DNA of 64,000 nucleotides, taken from assembly GCA_002364755.1 (NCBI GenBank), contig DEZI01000028.1, positions 76,889 to 140,888 on the forward strand. The letters are read 5' to 3'. Origin of the DNA: Stenotrophomonas maltophilia (lineage in GTDB: Bacteria; Pseudomonadota; Gammaproteobacteria; Xanthomonadales; Xanthomonadaceae). A program made the translations under genes and the position numbers. Below the pieces are notes generated by a model. The model saw only the letters and a list, made by a program, of their open reading frames with translations. It had not been told where the DNA came from and made no database searches. Shown here one piece after another: positions 50,729-59,933 of the stretch (position 1 is the first letter of the stretch; each line of letters starts with the position of its first letter).

Positions 50729-51268
50729 ATGCTGATCGCCTTCAACAAGCCCTTCAACGTGCTCTGCCAGTTCACCGACCGCAGCGTGCCGCCGCGGCCG
50801 ACGCTGGCCGGCTTCGGCCTGCCGCCGCGCGTGTACGCCGCTGGCCGGCTCGACCATGACAGCGAGGGCCTTCTGCTGCTGACCGACAACGGCACGCTGG
50901 CGCACAAACTGACCGACCCGAAGCACAAGGCCGACAAGACCTACTGGGTGCAGGTGGAAGGCACGCCCAGCGACGAGCAGCTGCAGCAGCTGCGCGACGG
51001 CGTGGTCCTGAACGATGGTCCGACGTTACCGGCGAAGATCGAGCGCCTCGATCCGGCGCCGGAGCTGTGGCTGCGCGATCCGCCGGTTCGTTTCCGCAAG
51101 ACCGTGCCGGACAGCTGGCTGGCGATCACGATCCGTGAAGGCCGCAACCGCCAGGTGCGACGGATGACCGCGGCGGTGAACCTGCCGACCCTGCGCCTGG
51201 TGCGCGTGTCGATGGGGCCATACCGGCTGGATGACCTGCCGCCGGGGCACTGGCGGCAGATCGGCTGA
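50729..51268 (+). CDS. rluE: 23S rRNA pseudouridine synthase (RluE-like)
   Basis: A 179-aa enzyme of the RsuA/RluB/E/F family. The catalytic block GRLDHDSEGLLLLT has its Asp at residue 42, and EGRNRQVRRM follows near residue 138. It lacks an N-terminal S4 domain, as E. coli RluE does (which makes pseudouridine 2457 in 23S rRNA). ATG 50729 gives the standard short N-terminus. Confidence 0.92.
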   Translation: MLIAFNKPFNVLCQFTDRSVPPRPTLAGFGLPPRVYAAGRLDHDSEGLLLLTDNGTLAHKLTDPKHKADKTYWVQVEGTPSDEQLQQLRDGVVLNDGPTLPAKIERLDPAPELWLRDPPVRFRKTVPDSWLAITIREGRNRQVRRMTAAVNLPTLRLVRVSMGPYRLDDLPPGHWRQIG

Positions 51269-51291
51269 GCACGACTGCAGAAACGAAAAGC

Positions 51292-51366
51292 GTCGGAGCC
51301 CTTCCACAGGAAGGGCTCCGACCCTGCATCGGGGTCAGCCCCCTTCCACAGGAAGGGCTCCGACCC
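51292..51366. repeat. Two GGAGCCCTTCC...GGAAGGGCTCC palindromes
   Basis: Two near-identical hairpins, 51292-51322 and 51332-51366, each with perfect CCCTTCC/GGAAGGG stems around ACA. Flanking GTCGG/CCGAC and GGGTCAG ends relate them to the element at 35780. They lie between convergent genes. Confidence 0.85.
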
Positions 51367-51377
51367 GCAGGCCGAAC

Positions 51378-51767
51378 TCAGGCATCGCTGCCGATGTCGC
51401 TGTGCTCGTCCACCACGGTGTGGTTGCGGCGGTCACGGGCGTTGATGCGCTTGGCCTGCCCGTTCACCACCTGGCCGTTGGCAGCCTTCTTCTTCTGCTG
51501 CTTGCGGTACAGCGCATAGCCGAGCAGGCCCACGCCCACCGCAGCGGCGGTGATGGCCACGGCCGGGTTGCGGCGCACAAGCTTGGTGGCGACCTTGCTG
51601 CCGGTCTTCACCGCACCCACGGCGGCGCCGGTCTTGATCCAGTCGCTGGCCTGCGGGCCGAAATGGCGCAGGCTGCCACCAGCGCTCTTCAGGCCGTCGC
51701 CGGCGCTGTGCGCCAGTTCCAGGGCGCGCTCCAGGGCGCGGTCGGTGATAACGGTCAGCTTGCTCAT
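51378..51767 (-). CDS. Small membrane-anchored basic protein, unknown function
   Basis: A 129-aa protein with a helical N-terminal half (ALERALELAHSAGDGLKSAG), one transmembrane helix near residues 68-86 (NPAVAITAAAVGVGLLGYAL) and a basic tail (RKQQKKKAANGQ). The layout resembles ElaB/YqjD-like ribosome-associated membrane proteins, but the similarity is only in shape. An AAGGACCCC site precedes the ATG. Confidence 0.7.
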   Translation of the reverse strand: MSKLTVITDRALERALELAHSAGDGLKSAGGSLRHFGPQASDWIKTGAAVGAVKTGSKVATKLVRRNPAVAITAAAVGVGLLGYALYRKQQKKKAANGQVVNGQAKRINARDRRNHTVVDEHSDIGSDA

Positions 51768-51890
51768 GCGTGGGGTCCTTTGCCTCGGGTCGAAGTCCAG
51801 TGTGTCGTGCTGCCTGTAAACGGTATGTCAGTCAGGGCAGTCGATGCGGTGACGCTACCCCGTCCATTCAGGATCAGGCAGGAAACCATG

Positions 51891-51951
51891 GTGGCGCCGG
51901 GCCATGCCCGGCGGATCTGTTGCAGCGCCGCCGGGCACGGCCCGGCGCTAC
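51891..51951. repeat. SMAG/REP-type inverted repeat pair
   Basis: Facing units 51891-51914 (GTGGCGCCGGGCC..., one base off the GTAG head) and 51928-51951, 13 bp apart, just after the stop of hrpB. Confidence 0.85.
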
Positions 51952-51960
51952 CGCAATCCG

Positions 51961-54465
51961 TCAGGTCCCCCGTGGCTTGGCCCGGTGCGTGGCCGTCGCC
52001 GTCCACGGGTCGTCCGGCCACGGATGGCGCGGGTAGCGACCCTTCATTTCCTTCTTCACCTCGGCATAGGTATTTTCCCAGAAATTGCGCAGGTCCTGGG
52101 TGACCTGCAGCGGGCGGCCGCCCGGCGACAGCAGGTGCAGGGTCAGCGGCACGCGGCCATCGGCGATGCGCGGGGTGTCGGCCAGGCCGAACAGTTCCTG
52201 CAGCTTCACCGCCAGCACCGGCGGCAGCGGCTCGCCGCTCTCGCTGTCCAGCGCGTAGCTGATCGGCCGCTCCAGCCCCGAGGGCACGGTGATGCGGGTC
52301 GGCGCATGGCGCTCGATCAGCTGCCGCTGCGACCAGTCCAGCGGTGACTTCAGCGCTTCGCCGAAGCTGCTCTCGTCCAGGGCATCCAGCCGCGTCTTGC
52401 CGGCGAATGCCGGCTGCAGCCAGTGCGCGCGCGTGGCCAGCAGGGCGCCGTCGCTGCAGTCGGGCAGACCGAGTTCGGGCATCCAGCGGCGCAGCGATTC
52501 CACCCGCGCCTGCCATTGGCGCAGGCCCTCGGTCCACGGCAGGGCGGACAGGCCGAGCTCGGCCACCGCATCGGTCAGTGCCTGCGCGGCGTGCTGCGGG
52601 TCGACGCGGCCGGCCGAGCGGCTGTCCAGCACGATGCGATCGAAGCGTGACTCGCGCAGGGCCACCAGGGCGCGGCGCTCGCTGTCCCAGCGCACGGTGT
52701 CTTCGGTGACGAAGCGCTGCGGCCATGCCGCGCGCAACGCGTTTTCATCCACCGGCGCGGCGCGCAGCAGCAGGGCATCACGTGCTTCATAGCGCAGCTC
52801 GCTGACCACCAGCCACGGCTCGCCGCGCAGGTCGCTCAGTTCATGCAGGCGCGCGCTGCGGCCGTTGGCCAGCAGGTAGCGCAGCGGATCGCTGGGGTGC
52901 TGGAAACCGACGCGGTCGGGGAAGGCGTGGGCGAGCAGATCACCCAGCTCATGCGCTTCGATGCTGTTGGGCGGCGTCGCCTCGCAGCGCAGGCGTCGGC
53001 GCCACTGCTTGGCGGCCGCATCGATGGCAGCCAGGCCACTGCGATTGGCATCGGACGGCGCGCGACCATTGCGGAACGCGGCCAGCGCACGCCAGCGTGT
53101 GGCCAGCGCATCGCCGCCCTGGCGCAGCGGATCGCGTGCTTCCAGCAGCGCGGCCAGATCGGCAGCCAGCGCCTGTGCGCGCGCATCGGGCGCGGCCAGC
53201 AGCATCGCTGCCATGCGCGGGTGGGTGCCCAGCGCCAGTACGCGGCGGCCGAGTGCGGTGATCGCGCCGGTGTCCGAAAGTGCCCCCAGGCGCTGCAGCA
53301 GTTCGCGTGCGGCGGCCATCGGGCCCGAGGGCGGTGGGTCGAGGAAACGCAGGTCACTGCTGCCCCAGGCGGCCAGTTCCAGTGCCAGCCCGGCCAGTTC
53401 CACCTGGTCGATCTCGGCGCGGCGCTGCGGCTCCAGCCGCTGCGACTGCGGCCACAGCCGCCACGCCACGCCCTCGGCCACGCGTCCGGCACGACCGGCG
53501 CGCTGGTCGGCCGACGCCTGCGCGATGGCCACCACGTCCAGCCGGGTGAAGCCGCTGTTGGGGTCGTAGCGCGGCTCGCGCGCCTGGCCGCTGTCGATCA
53601 CCACGCGTACGCCGGGCAGCGTCACCGAGGATTCGGCCACGTTGGTAGCCAGCACCACGCGGCGGCGGCCATCGCTGGCGACCTGCAGCACGCGTGCCTG
53701 CTGTTCCACCGGCAGCTCGCCGTGCAGTGCCAGCACCTCGACGCTGCCGTCCAGCGATTCCTGCAGGCCTGCCTGCACGCGCGCGATCTCGCGCTGGCCG
53801 GGCAGGAACACCAGCAGGTCGCCTGGGTGCTCGGCCACGGCCTGCTGCACCGCGCGGCGCACCTGCAGCTCCAGCGCCTCATCGCGGCGCGCCGGGAAAT
53901 GGCTGACCGCCACCGGGTAGCTCCGACCTTCGCTGTTCAGGCGCGGCGCATCGAGGAAGCGGGCAAGCCGCTCGCCGTCCAGCGTGGCCGACATCACCAC
54001 CAGGCGCAGGTCGTCGCGCAGCTGCGCCTGCACGTCCAGCGCAAGGGCCAGGCCAAGGTCGCCACTGAGATGGCGCTCGTGGAATTCGTCGAACAGGATC
54101 GCGCCAACCGTTTCCAGCATCGGATCGTCCTGCAGCATGCGGGTCAGGATGCCTTCGGTGACGACTTCAATGCGGGTACGCGCCGAGACCTTGTTCTCGA
54201 AGCGGATACGGTAGCCGACGGTGCCGCCCACCTCTTCGCCCAGCTGCCGCGCCATGAACAACGCGGCGCTGCGTGCGGCCACACGGCGCGGTTCCAGCAG
54301 GATGATCCTGCGCCCCTGCAGCCACGGCGCATCGAGCAGGGCCAGCGGCACCTGGGTGGTCTTGCCAGCGCCAGGTGGCGCTTCCAGCACCAATCGAGAG
54401 TGCTGTCGAAGTACGTCCAGGACCTGCGGAATCAGCGCGGAGATCGGGAAAACAGGAGGTTTCAT
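51961..54465 (-). CDS. hrpB: ATP-dependent helicase HrpB
   Basis: An 834-aa DEAH-box helicase of the HrpB type, with the P-loop PPGAGKTT (residues 30-37), DEFHER in place of DEAH (126-131), SAT motif VVMSATLDG, and QRAGRAGRVAEG in motif VI. The C-terminal HrpB domain follows. RNA-processing roles are suspected for the family. ATG 54465 follows an AGGAGG (minus strand) at 5 bases; upstream codons are non-coding. Confidence 0.95.
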   Translation of the reverse strand: MKPPVFPISALIPQVLDVLRQHSRLVLEAPPGAGKTTQVPLALLDAPWLQGRRIILLEPRRVAARSAALFMARQLGEEVGGTVGYRIRFENKVSARTRIEVVTEGILTRMLQDDPMLETVGAILFDEFHERHLSGDLGLALALDVQAQLRDDLRLVVMSATLDGERLARFLDAPRLNSEGRSYPVAVSHFPARRDEALELQVRRAVQQAVAEHPGDLLVFLPGQREIARVQAGLQESLDGSVEVLALHGELPVEQQARVLQVASDGRRRVVLATNVAESSVTLPGVRVVIDSGQAREPRYDPNSGFTRLDVVAIAQASADQRAGRAGRVAEGVAWRLWPQSQRLEPQRRAEIDQVELAGLALELAAWGSSDLRFLDPPPSGPMAAARELLQRLGALSDTGAITALGRRVLALGTHPRMAAMLLAAPDARAQALAADLAALLEARDPLRQGGDALATRWRALAAFRNGRAPSDANRSGLAAIDAAAKQWRRRLRCEATPPNSIEAHELGDLLAHAFPDRVGFQHPSDPLRYLLANGRSARLHELSDLRGEPWLVVSELRYEARDALLLRAAPVDENALRAAWPQRFVTEDTVRWDSERRALVALRESRFDRIVLDSRSAGRVDPQHAAQALTDAVAELGLSALPWTEGLRQWQARVESLRRWMPELGLPDCSDGALLATRAHWLQPAFAGKTRLDALDESSFGEALKSPLDWSQRQLIERHAPTRITVPSGLERPISYALDSESGEPLPPVLAVKLQELFGLADTPRIADGRVPLTLHLLSPGGRPLQVTQDLRNFWENTYAEVKKEMKGRYPRHPWPDDPWTATATHRAKPRGT

Positions 54466-54553
54466 GTTCCAAGGATAAGCGTCCCGGCGCCGACGTGGCT
54501 TGACCCCGTAAGGTCGGGGTGTTCTGGTAACGCGCCCTGCCTCCAGCCTGCCC

Positions 54554-55027
54554 ATGCGTCCCACCCTCCTGCTTGCCTCACTCCTGCTGCTGCTTACGTG
54601 CAACAGTGCCAGCGCCGCGCCGTCCGACACAGCCCACCCGATGGCGCGCCTGCTGGGTGCAGACGTTCAGCAGCGCTACCTGCCGCGGGGCATGAGCGAT
54701 GAACTGTCGATCCGGCGTGCCTATGAACAGGGCATTCTGCGTTCGCCGGACTTTCCTTCGCTGGAACTCTCCGGCGACCAGGCTTTCATCTTCTTCGCCC
54801 AGTTCGCGCGCAGCAGAATGGGACCGACCTTCAATACCCTGACCGTGTGCCACAATCCAGACGGCTTCCGGCTGTTGGTCGGAGGTGGATCGCGCCAGTC
54901 CTGCGCAGCACGCCCAGACGCGGGGATGCGGTTCATCCGCCAACCAAATGGCGACCTGGTGTGCGAGCCCTGCGCTGCGCTCAACTTGCCGGAGCGCTGG
55001 GAGCGCCACGACCGCCACACGCATTGA
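54554..55027 (+). CDS. Exported protein of unknown function
   Basis: A 157-aa protein with a signal peptide (MRPTLLLASLLLLLTCNSASA). The mature part has four cysteines, including CEPC near the C-terminus, which could form disulphides in the periplasm. No family is recognised. It is divergent from hrpB and lies 61 bp before tatD. Confidence 0.7.
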   Translation: MRPTLLLASLLLLLTCNSASAAPSDTAHPMARLLGADVQQRYLPRGMSDELSIRRAYEQGILRSPDFPSLELSGDQAFIFFAQFARSRMGPTFNTLTVCHNPDGFRLLVGGGSRQSCAARPDAGMRFIRQPNGDLVCEPCAALNLPERWERHDRHTH

Positions 55028-55088
55028 CCCGCCGCATCACCGCCGAGGCGGGGGCTACAATGTGCACGAATACTGTCCAGTAGCCCCC

Positions 55089-55886
55089 ATGCACCTGATC
55101 GATATCGGCGCCAACCTGACCCACGACTCCTTCGACCGCGACCGCGATGCCGTCCTGGACCGCGCACGGCAGGCCGGCGTGGTGCAGATGGTCATCACCG
55201 GCGCCAGCCGCGAGCATTCGCCGCTGGCCGTGCAGCTGGCCCAGCAGCACCCCGGTTTCCTGTACGCCACCGCCGGCGTGCACCCGCACCACGCGGTGGA
55301 ATACACCGAGGAATGCGATGCCGAGATGCGCGCGCTGCATGCCCACCCGGAAGTAGTGGCGGTGGGGGAGTGCGGGCTGGACTACTTCCGCGATTTCTCG
55401 CCGCGCCCGGCCCAGCACCGCGCGTTCGAGCGCCAGCTGCAGCTGGCCGCGGACAACGGCAAGCCGCTGTTCCTGCACCAGCGCGATGCGCATGCCGATT
55501 TCATGGCGCAGATGAAGAACTTCGAAGGCCGCCTCGGCCCAGCAGTGGTGCACTGCTTCACCGGGGAACGTGACGAGCTGTTCGATTATCTGGACCAGGA
55601 CTGGTACATCGGCATCACCGGCTGGCTGTGCGACGAGCGGCGTGGCGCGCACCTGCGCGAGCTGGTGAAGAACATCCCGGCCAACCGCCTGATGATCGAG
55701 ACCGACGCGCCGTACCTGCTGCCGCGCACGCTGAAGCCGATGCCGAAGGACCGCCGCAACGAACCGATGTTCCTTTCGCACATCGTCGAAGAACTGGCCC
55801 GCGACCGTGGCGAAGACGTGGCTGTGACTGCAGCCAATGCCACCGCCGCGACGCGCACGTTCTTCCGCCTGCCTGATGCAGGCTGA
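55089..55886 (+). CDS. tatD: TatD family deoxyribonuclease
   Basis: A 265-aa metal-dependent nuclease closely matching E. coli TatD: FDIGANLTH-like start without the HxH of YcfH-type relatives, GVHPHH (near 64-69), GECGLDYFRDFS, HCFTGERDE, and GWLCDERRG, then LIETDAPYLLPR. It has 3'-5' exonuclease activity in DNA fragmentation and repair. It begins at ATG 55089. Confidence 0.95.
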   Translation: MHLIDIGANLTHDSFDRDRDAVLDRARQAGVVQMVITGASREHSPLAVQLAQQHPGFLYATAGVHPHHAVEYTEECDAEMRALHAHPEVVAVGECGLDYFRDFSPRPAQHRAFERQLQLAADNGKPLFLHQRDAHADFMAQMKNFEGRLGPAVVHCFTGERDELFDYLDQDWYIGITGWLCDERRGAHLRELVKNIPANRLMIETDAPYLLPRTLKPMPKDRRNEPMFLSHIVEELARDRGEDVAVTAANATAATRTFFRLPDAG

Positions 55887-55891
55887 TCCGG

Positions 55892-55944
55892 TAGAGCCGA
55901 GCCTATGCTCGGCTGCCGCAAGCCGAGCATGGGCTCGGCTCTAC
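55892..55944. repeat. GTAGAGCCGAGCC inverted repeat pair
   Basis: Units at 55892-55915 and inverted at 55921-55944 with a 5-base loop, directly after tatD; probably terminates its transcript. Same subfamily as the array at 40798. Confidence 0.88.
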
Positions 55945-55965
55945 AAGAGCGGTGGACGCAGGACG

Positions 55966-56042
55966 GTAGCGCCGGGCCACGCCCGGCGAGCGCAGCGCTG
56001 GGAATCAGACGTCGCGCGGTAGCGCCGGGCCATGCGCGGCGA
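55966..56042. repeat. Two direct SMAG units, one inside a coding end
   Basis: Copies at 55966-55989 and 56019-56042 (GTAGCGCCGGGCCA...GCGGCGA or CCCGGCGA). The second copy overlaps the last 13 codons of the SDR-like gene on the minus strand. Confidence 0.85.
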
Positions 56043-56922
56043 GCGAAGCGGCCAGCGCCTCCAGCCCTTCCCGGTACGTCACGAACGTCGGCGCCCACCC
56101 CAGCGCCGCGCGCGTACCGCGGCTGTCGATGCGCTTGCTGCTGGCGTAGAAGCGCCGCAGCGTCGCGCTCACCGCCGGGTCATCCCATGCCACTGCCGGC
56201 GGCAGCGTGAACCCACCCAGCCGCGCGGCATAGGCCAGCACATCCTGCGGTGGCGCCGGTTCGTCATCGGCAGGCAGGTACAATCCATCCCGCGTGGGCC
56301 GCTGCATTGCCGCGATGACCACCGCCGCCAGATCCTCTACATGCAGTCGGTTGAACACCAGTCCGGGCCGTACGACATGGCGTGCGCGACGCTCGGCCAA
56401 CTGCAGCAGCGCATTGCGGCCAGGGCCATACAGCCCCGGCAGACGGAACACCGCCGAGGCGATGCCACGCGCTTCGGCCAAGGCCCGCCACTGCGTTTCG
56501 GCCAGGCGGCGCTGCACGCCAGCGGTTTCGCTCGCATCGGCCTCGCTGCGTTCGTCTACCCAGCCACCGCCGCGGTCGGCGTAGACCGACGTCGAGGACA
56601 GATACCCCACCCACCGCAGCGCCGGGCTGGCCTGCAGCGCGGGCAGCAGCTGGCGCAGTGCAGGATCGCCCTGCGCATCCGGCGGCACGCTGCACAGCAC
56701 GGCCTGCGCCTGTGCGATGGCCTCCAGCAGCGCCACTGACGGCGAGGCATCGGCGTGCAGGCGGTGGCGCTGCAGTCGATCGCCGGACACTGTCGACGAC
56801 GGATCGCGCACCGTGCCCGACACCTGCGCGCCACGTGCCCGCAGCTGCGCGGCGAGCACGCGCCCACTCCAGCCCATGCCGAGGATCAGCACCGGCGACG
56901 GCAGTGGCTCGGGCGATGCCAT
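56005..56922 (-). CDS. NAD(P)-binding SDR/epimerase-like protein (YeeZ-like)
   Basis: A 305-aa Rossmann protein: VLILGMGWSGRVLA at residues 12-25 for the cofactor, then LSSTSVYADRGGGWVDE near residue 109 with the Ser/Tyr active-site area of extended SDRs. The pattern GMGWSGR is typical of YeeZ-like proteins of unknown substrate. The start ATG shares one base with the panE stop (TGATG). The last 13 residues (MARRY-type codons read as AAHGPALPRDV) come from a SMAG unit. Confidence 0.87.
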   Translation of the reverse strand: MASPEPLPSPVLILGMGWSGRVLAAQLRARGAQVSGTVRDPSSTVSGDRLQRHRLHADASPSVALLEAIAQAQAVLCSVPPDAQGDPALRQLLPALQASPALRWVGYLSSTSVYADRGGGWVDERSEADASETAGVQRRLAETQWRALAEARGIASAVFRLPGLYGPGRNALLQLAERRARHVVRPGLVFNRLHVEDLAAVVIAAMQRPTRDGLYLPADDEPAPPQDVLAYAARLGGFTLPPAVAWDDPAVSATLRRFYASSKRIDSRGTRAALGWAPTFVTYREGLEALAASLAAHGPALPRDV

Positions 56923-57860
56923 CACGCGCTGCGCTGCGCCTGGTAGGCCTGCAGGCTGCTGTAGGCCACCTGCAGCAGCAGTGCTTCCTGCCCGGCCTTG
57001 CGTGCGCGCACCAGCATGTCACCGACGATGTGCGCGGCTTCCACCTGCTGGCCAGCTTCCAGGTCGCGCAGCATCGAGGCTTTCAGCGCAGATCCTGCCT
57101 GGGTCAGGGTGCCGCGCGCGGTGTCCTGCGCGGCCTGCGGCACCGGCTCACCGGCCGCCTCGGCCACGGCCAGGCACTCGTCGTACAGGCCGCGCACGAT
57201 CGCCTCGCCATCATCGGTGGCGACAATGGTGCCAATGTCCGCGCGCAGCAGGCAGGTGGCCGCCGCGAGCGCGGTCAGGAAGGTGTACTTGATCCACTGC
57301 TCCTGGCCGATCTGCTCGCTGGCCAGGTGGTCCAGGTTGGCCTGCGCGCAGGCAGCGGCGAAGGCACGCACGCGGTCGGAGATCGCACCACCGTCGCGCT
57401 CGCCGAAGGTCAGCTTTGCCGGCTTGCCCAGGTGCAGCACCGCGCCATCGGGCGCCTTGGTGGCGCTGATGAAGCACAGTCCGCCGAGCACGGCCTCGCG
57501 GCCGAAGCGTGCATCCAGCGCGCCGTAGTGGTGCAGGCCGTTGAGGATGGGCAGCACGCTGGTGCGGGCGCCCACGGCCGGTGCGATGGCATCGATCGAG
57601 CTGTCCAGATCGTAGGCCTTGCAGCTGAGGATGACCAGGTCGAAGGGCTGCTGCGCGGCAAGCGCGGGCAGGGCGTCGGCAGTGACGTGCTGCACCGGGA
57701 AGCTGGCATCGCCTACGGGGCTGCGGATGACCAGGCCATCGCGGTCCAGCTGGCTGGCGCGGGTCGGGCGGACCAGGAAGGTCACGTCCACGCCGGCCTG
57801 CGCGAGGCGGCCGCCGAAGTAACCGCCGGTACCACCGGCGCCGAGAATCAGGATGCGCAT
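56922..57860 (-). CDS. panE: 2-dehydropantoate 2-reductase
   Basis: A 312-aa NADPH enzyme that reduces ketopantoate to pantoate in coenzyme A synthesis. LGAGGTGGYFGGRLA (residues 6-20) is the dinucleotide loop, VILSCKAYD holds the catalytic-lysine region and EQWIKYTFLTALAAATCLLRAD is the C-terminal family block. It lies directly before the SDR gene, with TGATG coupling. Confidence 0.92.
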   Translation of the reverse strand: MRILILGAGGTGGYFGGRLAQAGVDVTFLVRPTRASQLDRDGLVIRSPVGDASFPVQHVTADALPALAAQQPFDLVILSCKAYDLDSSIDAIAPAVGARTSVLPILNGLHHYGALDARFGREAVLGGLCFISATKAPDGAVLHLGKPAKLTFGERDGGAISDRVRAFAAACAQANLDHLASEQIGQEQWIKYTFLTALAAATCLLRADIGTIVATDDGEAIVRGLYDECLAVAEAAGEPVPQAAQDTARGTLTQAGSALKASMLRDLEAGQQVEAAHIVGDMLVRARKAGQEALLLQVAYSSLQAYQAQRSA

Positions 57861-57926
57861 TGCACGTTCACCGTTTCCTGGGGGAAGTCTTCCAGCGATT
57901 GTGCCGGAGATCGCAGGCAAAAAAAG

Positions 57927-57987
57927 AGCCGGGCATAGGCTCGGCTCTACAGGATTACGCCTCATCCAGGCATGGCGTGGATCTACT
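57927..57987. repeat. Two SMAG-related units upstream of panE
   Basis: GAGCCGGGCATAGGCTCGGCTCTAC at 57927-57951, preceded by an A-run, and a single ATCCAGGCATGGCGTGGAT unit at 57965-57987. Seen from the minus strand the first hairpin is followed by T residues, so it could terminate the upstream ABC transcript. Confidence 0.8.
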
Positions 57988-58045
57988 GGCCAACCCGCCA
58001 ACCCACGGAATGCCAGCAGTTGACGTTGCTCCGGCCTGCAGCGGG

Positions 58046-58066
58046 TGCAGGGCCGCAGACCCTGCA
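58046..58066. terminator. Possible terminator hairpin after the ABC permease gene
   Basis: GTGCAGGG and CCCTGCAG arms with a short G/C-rich loop, next to the stop of the permease at 58075. There is no T run. Confidence 0.4.
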
Positions 58067-58074
58067 GGCACCCC

Positions 58075-58884
58075 TCAGCTGCGCATGCCCACGCCACGGC
58101 GCAGCAGCCACAGCGCCAGCGCCGTCAGCACCACCACGAAGCCGAGCATCAACGCATAGGCCACCCACACCGGCACGTCGCTGCTGCCCAGCAGGCCATA
58201 GCGGAATGCATTGACCATGTAGAAGATCGGGTTGGCGTGCGTGGCCGCCTCGGCCCAGCCCGGCAGCAGCTTCACCGAATAGAACACGCCGCCCAGGTAG
58301 GTCAGCGGGGTCAGGATGAAGGTCGGCACGATCGCCACGTCATCGAACTTCTTGGCGTACACCGCGTTGATGAAGCCGGCCAGCGAGAAGATCGTCGCGC
58401 CCAGGATCACCGTGGTCAGCGTCACCAGCGGGTGCGGGATGCGCACCGGGGTGAAGAACATGGCGATGATCAGCACGATCACGCCGACCATCAGGCCGCG
58501 CAGCACCGCACCGGCCACATAGCCCCACAGGATCACCCAGTTCGGCATCGGGCTCACCAGCAGTTCCTCCACGTGGCGGCCGAACTTGGCGCCGAAGAAC
58601 GAGGAGCTGATGTTGCCATAGCTGTTCTGGATCACGCTCATCATCACCAGGCCCGGCACGATGAACTGCATATAGCTGTAGCCACCCATGTCACCCACGC
58701 GCGAGCCGATCAGGCCGCCGAAGATGAGGAAGTACAGGGTCATGGTGATCGCTGGCGGCACCAGGGTCTGGCCCCAGATGCGCAGGATGCGCGCCACTTC
58801 GCGGCGCACGATGGTCATCAGGGCGATGCGGTTGCGCTGGGCGTCGGTGATCGGCGCAGCGGGCGTGTTCGGGGTGCCGCTCAT
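58075..58884 (-). CDS. ABC-2 type permease (YadH-like)
   Basis: A 269-aa membrane protein with six helices and the ABC-2 family segment LVSPMPNWVILWGYVAGAVLRG (near residues 116-137). With the ATPase encoded upstream it forms an exporter; its substrate is unknown. The start overlaps the ATPase gene's stop (ATGA). Confidence 0.92.
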   Translation of the reverse strand: MSGTPNTPAAPITDAQRNRIALMTIVRREVARILRIWGQTLVPPAITMTLYFLIFGGLIGSRVGDMGGYSYMQFIVPGLVMMSVIQNSYGNISSSFFGAKFGRHVEELLVSPMPNWVILWGYVAGAVLRGLMVGVIVLIIAMFFTPVRIPHPLVTLTTVILGATIFSLAGFINAVYAKKFDDVAIVPTFILTPLTYLGGVFYSVKLLPGWAEAATHANPIFYMVNAFRYGLLGSSDVPVWVAYALMLGFVVVLTALALWLLRRGVGMRS

Positions 58885-59849
58885 GCGGAGGTCTCCTGGT
58901 TGCCGGTGAGGCGCACGAACAGTTCCTCCAGGCGGTTGCTCTTGGTACGCATCGAACGCACGCGGATGCCGGACTCGTTCAGCGTGGCGAACACGCGGTT
59001 GAGGTCCATGGCGCGCGGCATGTCGATGTCGAGAGTGTGCGGGTCCGGCGCGGTGAGGGTCGCACCCTCGATCACCGGCAGCTGCGCGGGCAGGTCACCG
59101 TCGATGTCCAGCAGGAAGCCTTCCACATCGAGCTTGGCCAGCAGGGTACGCATCGGGCCCTGGGTGACGATCTGGCCGTGGTTGATGATGGCCAGGTTGC
59201 GGCACAGGTACTCGGCCTCTTCCAGGTAGTGGGTGGTGAGGATGATCGTGGTGCCGGCGGCATTGATCTCCTTCAGCACCCGCCACATGTCGCGGCGGAT
59301 CTCGATGTCCACGCCGGCGGTCGGCTCGTCGAGTATCAGCAGGCGCGGGCGGGTCATCATCGCGCGGGCGATCATCAGGCGGCGCTTCATGCCACCGGAC
59401 AGGGTGCGGCTCATCACCTGCGCCTTTTCCCACAGGTGCGCGCGCTTCAGTTCCTCTTCGGCGCGCTTCTCCGCTTCCTCGCGGGCCACGCCGTAGAAAC
59501 CGGCGTAGTTGACCAGGATGTCGAAGGGCTTCTCGAACAGGTTGAAGTTGATTTCCTGCGGCACCAGGCCGATCAGGCGCATGGTGGCGCTGCGGTTGCG
59601 CACCAGGTCGCTGCCGAACACTTCCACCTGGCCCTCGCTGAGGTTGACCAGGGAGCTGATGATGCCGATCAGGGTGGACTTGCCGGCGCCGTTGGGGCCG
59701 AGCAGGGCGAAGAAATCGCCCGGGGCGACCTCCAGGGAAACCCCTTTCAGGGCCTGGGTGCCGTTGTCATAGGTCTTGCGCAGGTCGCGCACGCGCAGGG
59801 CGGGCGCCGTATCGTTCAGGGAAGCCAAGCTTGCAGCCTTCGCGCCCAT
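58881..59849 (-). CDS. ABC transporter ATP-binding protein (YadG-like)
   Basis: A 322-aa ATPase: Walker A GPNGAGKS (residues 53-60), signature LSGGMKRR (about 150-157) and Walker B LLILDEPTAG. It is paired with the ABC-2 permease gene that overlaps it. A C-terminal extension after about residue 235 is typical of YadG-like exporters. The starting methionine is not certain, since only weak purines precede it. Confidence 0.93.
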   Translation of the reverse strand: MGAKAASLASLNDTAPALRVRDLRKTYDNGTQALKGVSLEVAPGDFFALLGPNGAGKSTLIGIISSLVNLSEGQVEVFGSDLVRNRSATMRLIGLVPQEINFNLFEKPFDILVNYAGFYGVAREEAEKRAEEELKRAHLWEKAQVMSRTLSGGMKRRLMIARAMMTRPRLLILDEPTAGVDIEIRRDMWRVLKEINAAGTTIILTTHYLEEAEYLCRNLAIINHGQIVTQGPMRTLLAKLDVEGFLLDIDGDLPAQLPVIEGATLTAPDPHTLDIDMPRAMDLNRVFATLNESGIRVRSMRTKSNRLEELFVRLTGNQETSA

Positions 59850-59933
59850 GGGCTGGCGCTGGAGAGGGGCGGGGAGGGGCTATTATAGAAGACCCCGAGG
59901 GCTTGCCCCGGCTACACACTGTCCCGAAAAGTC

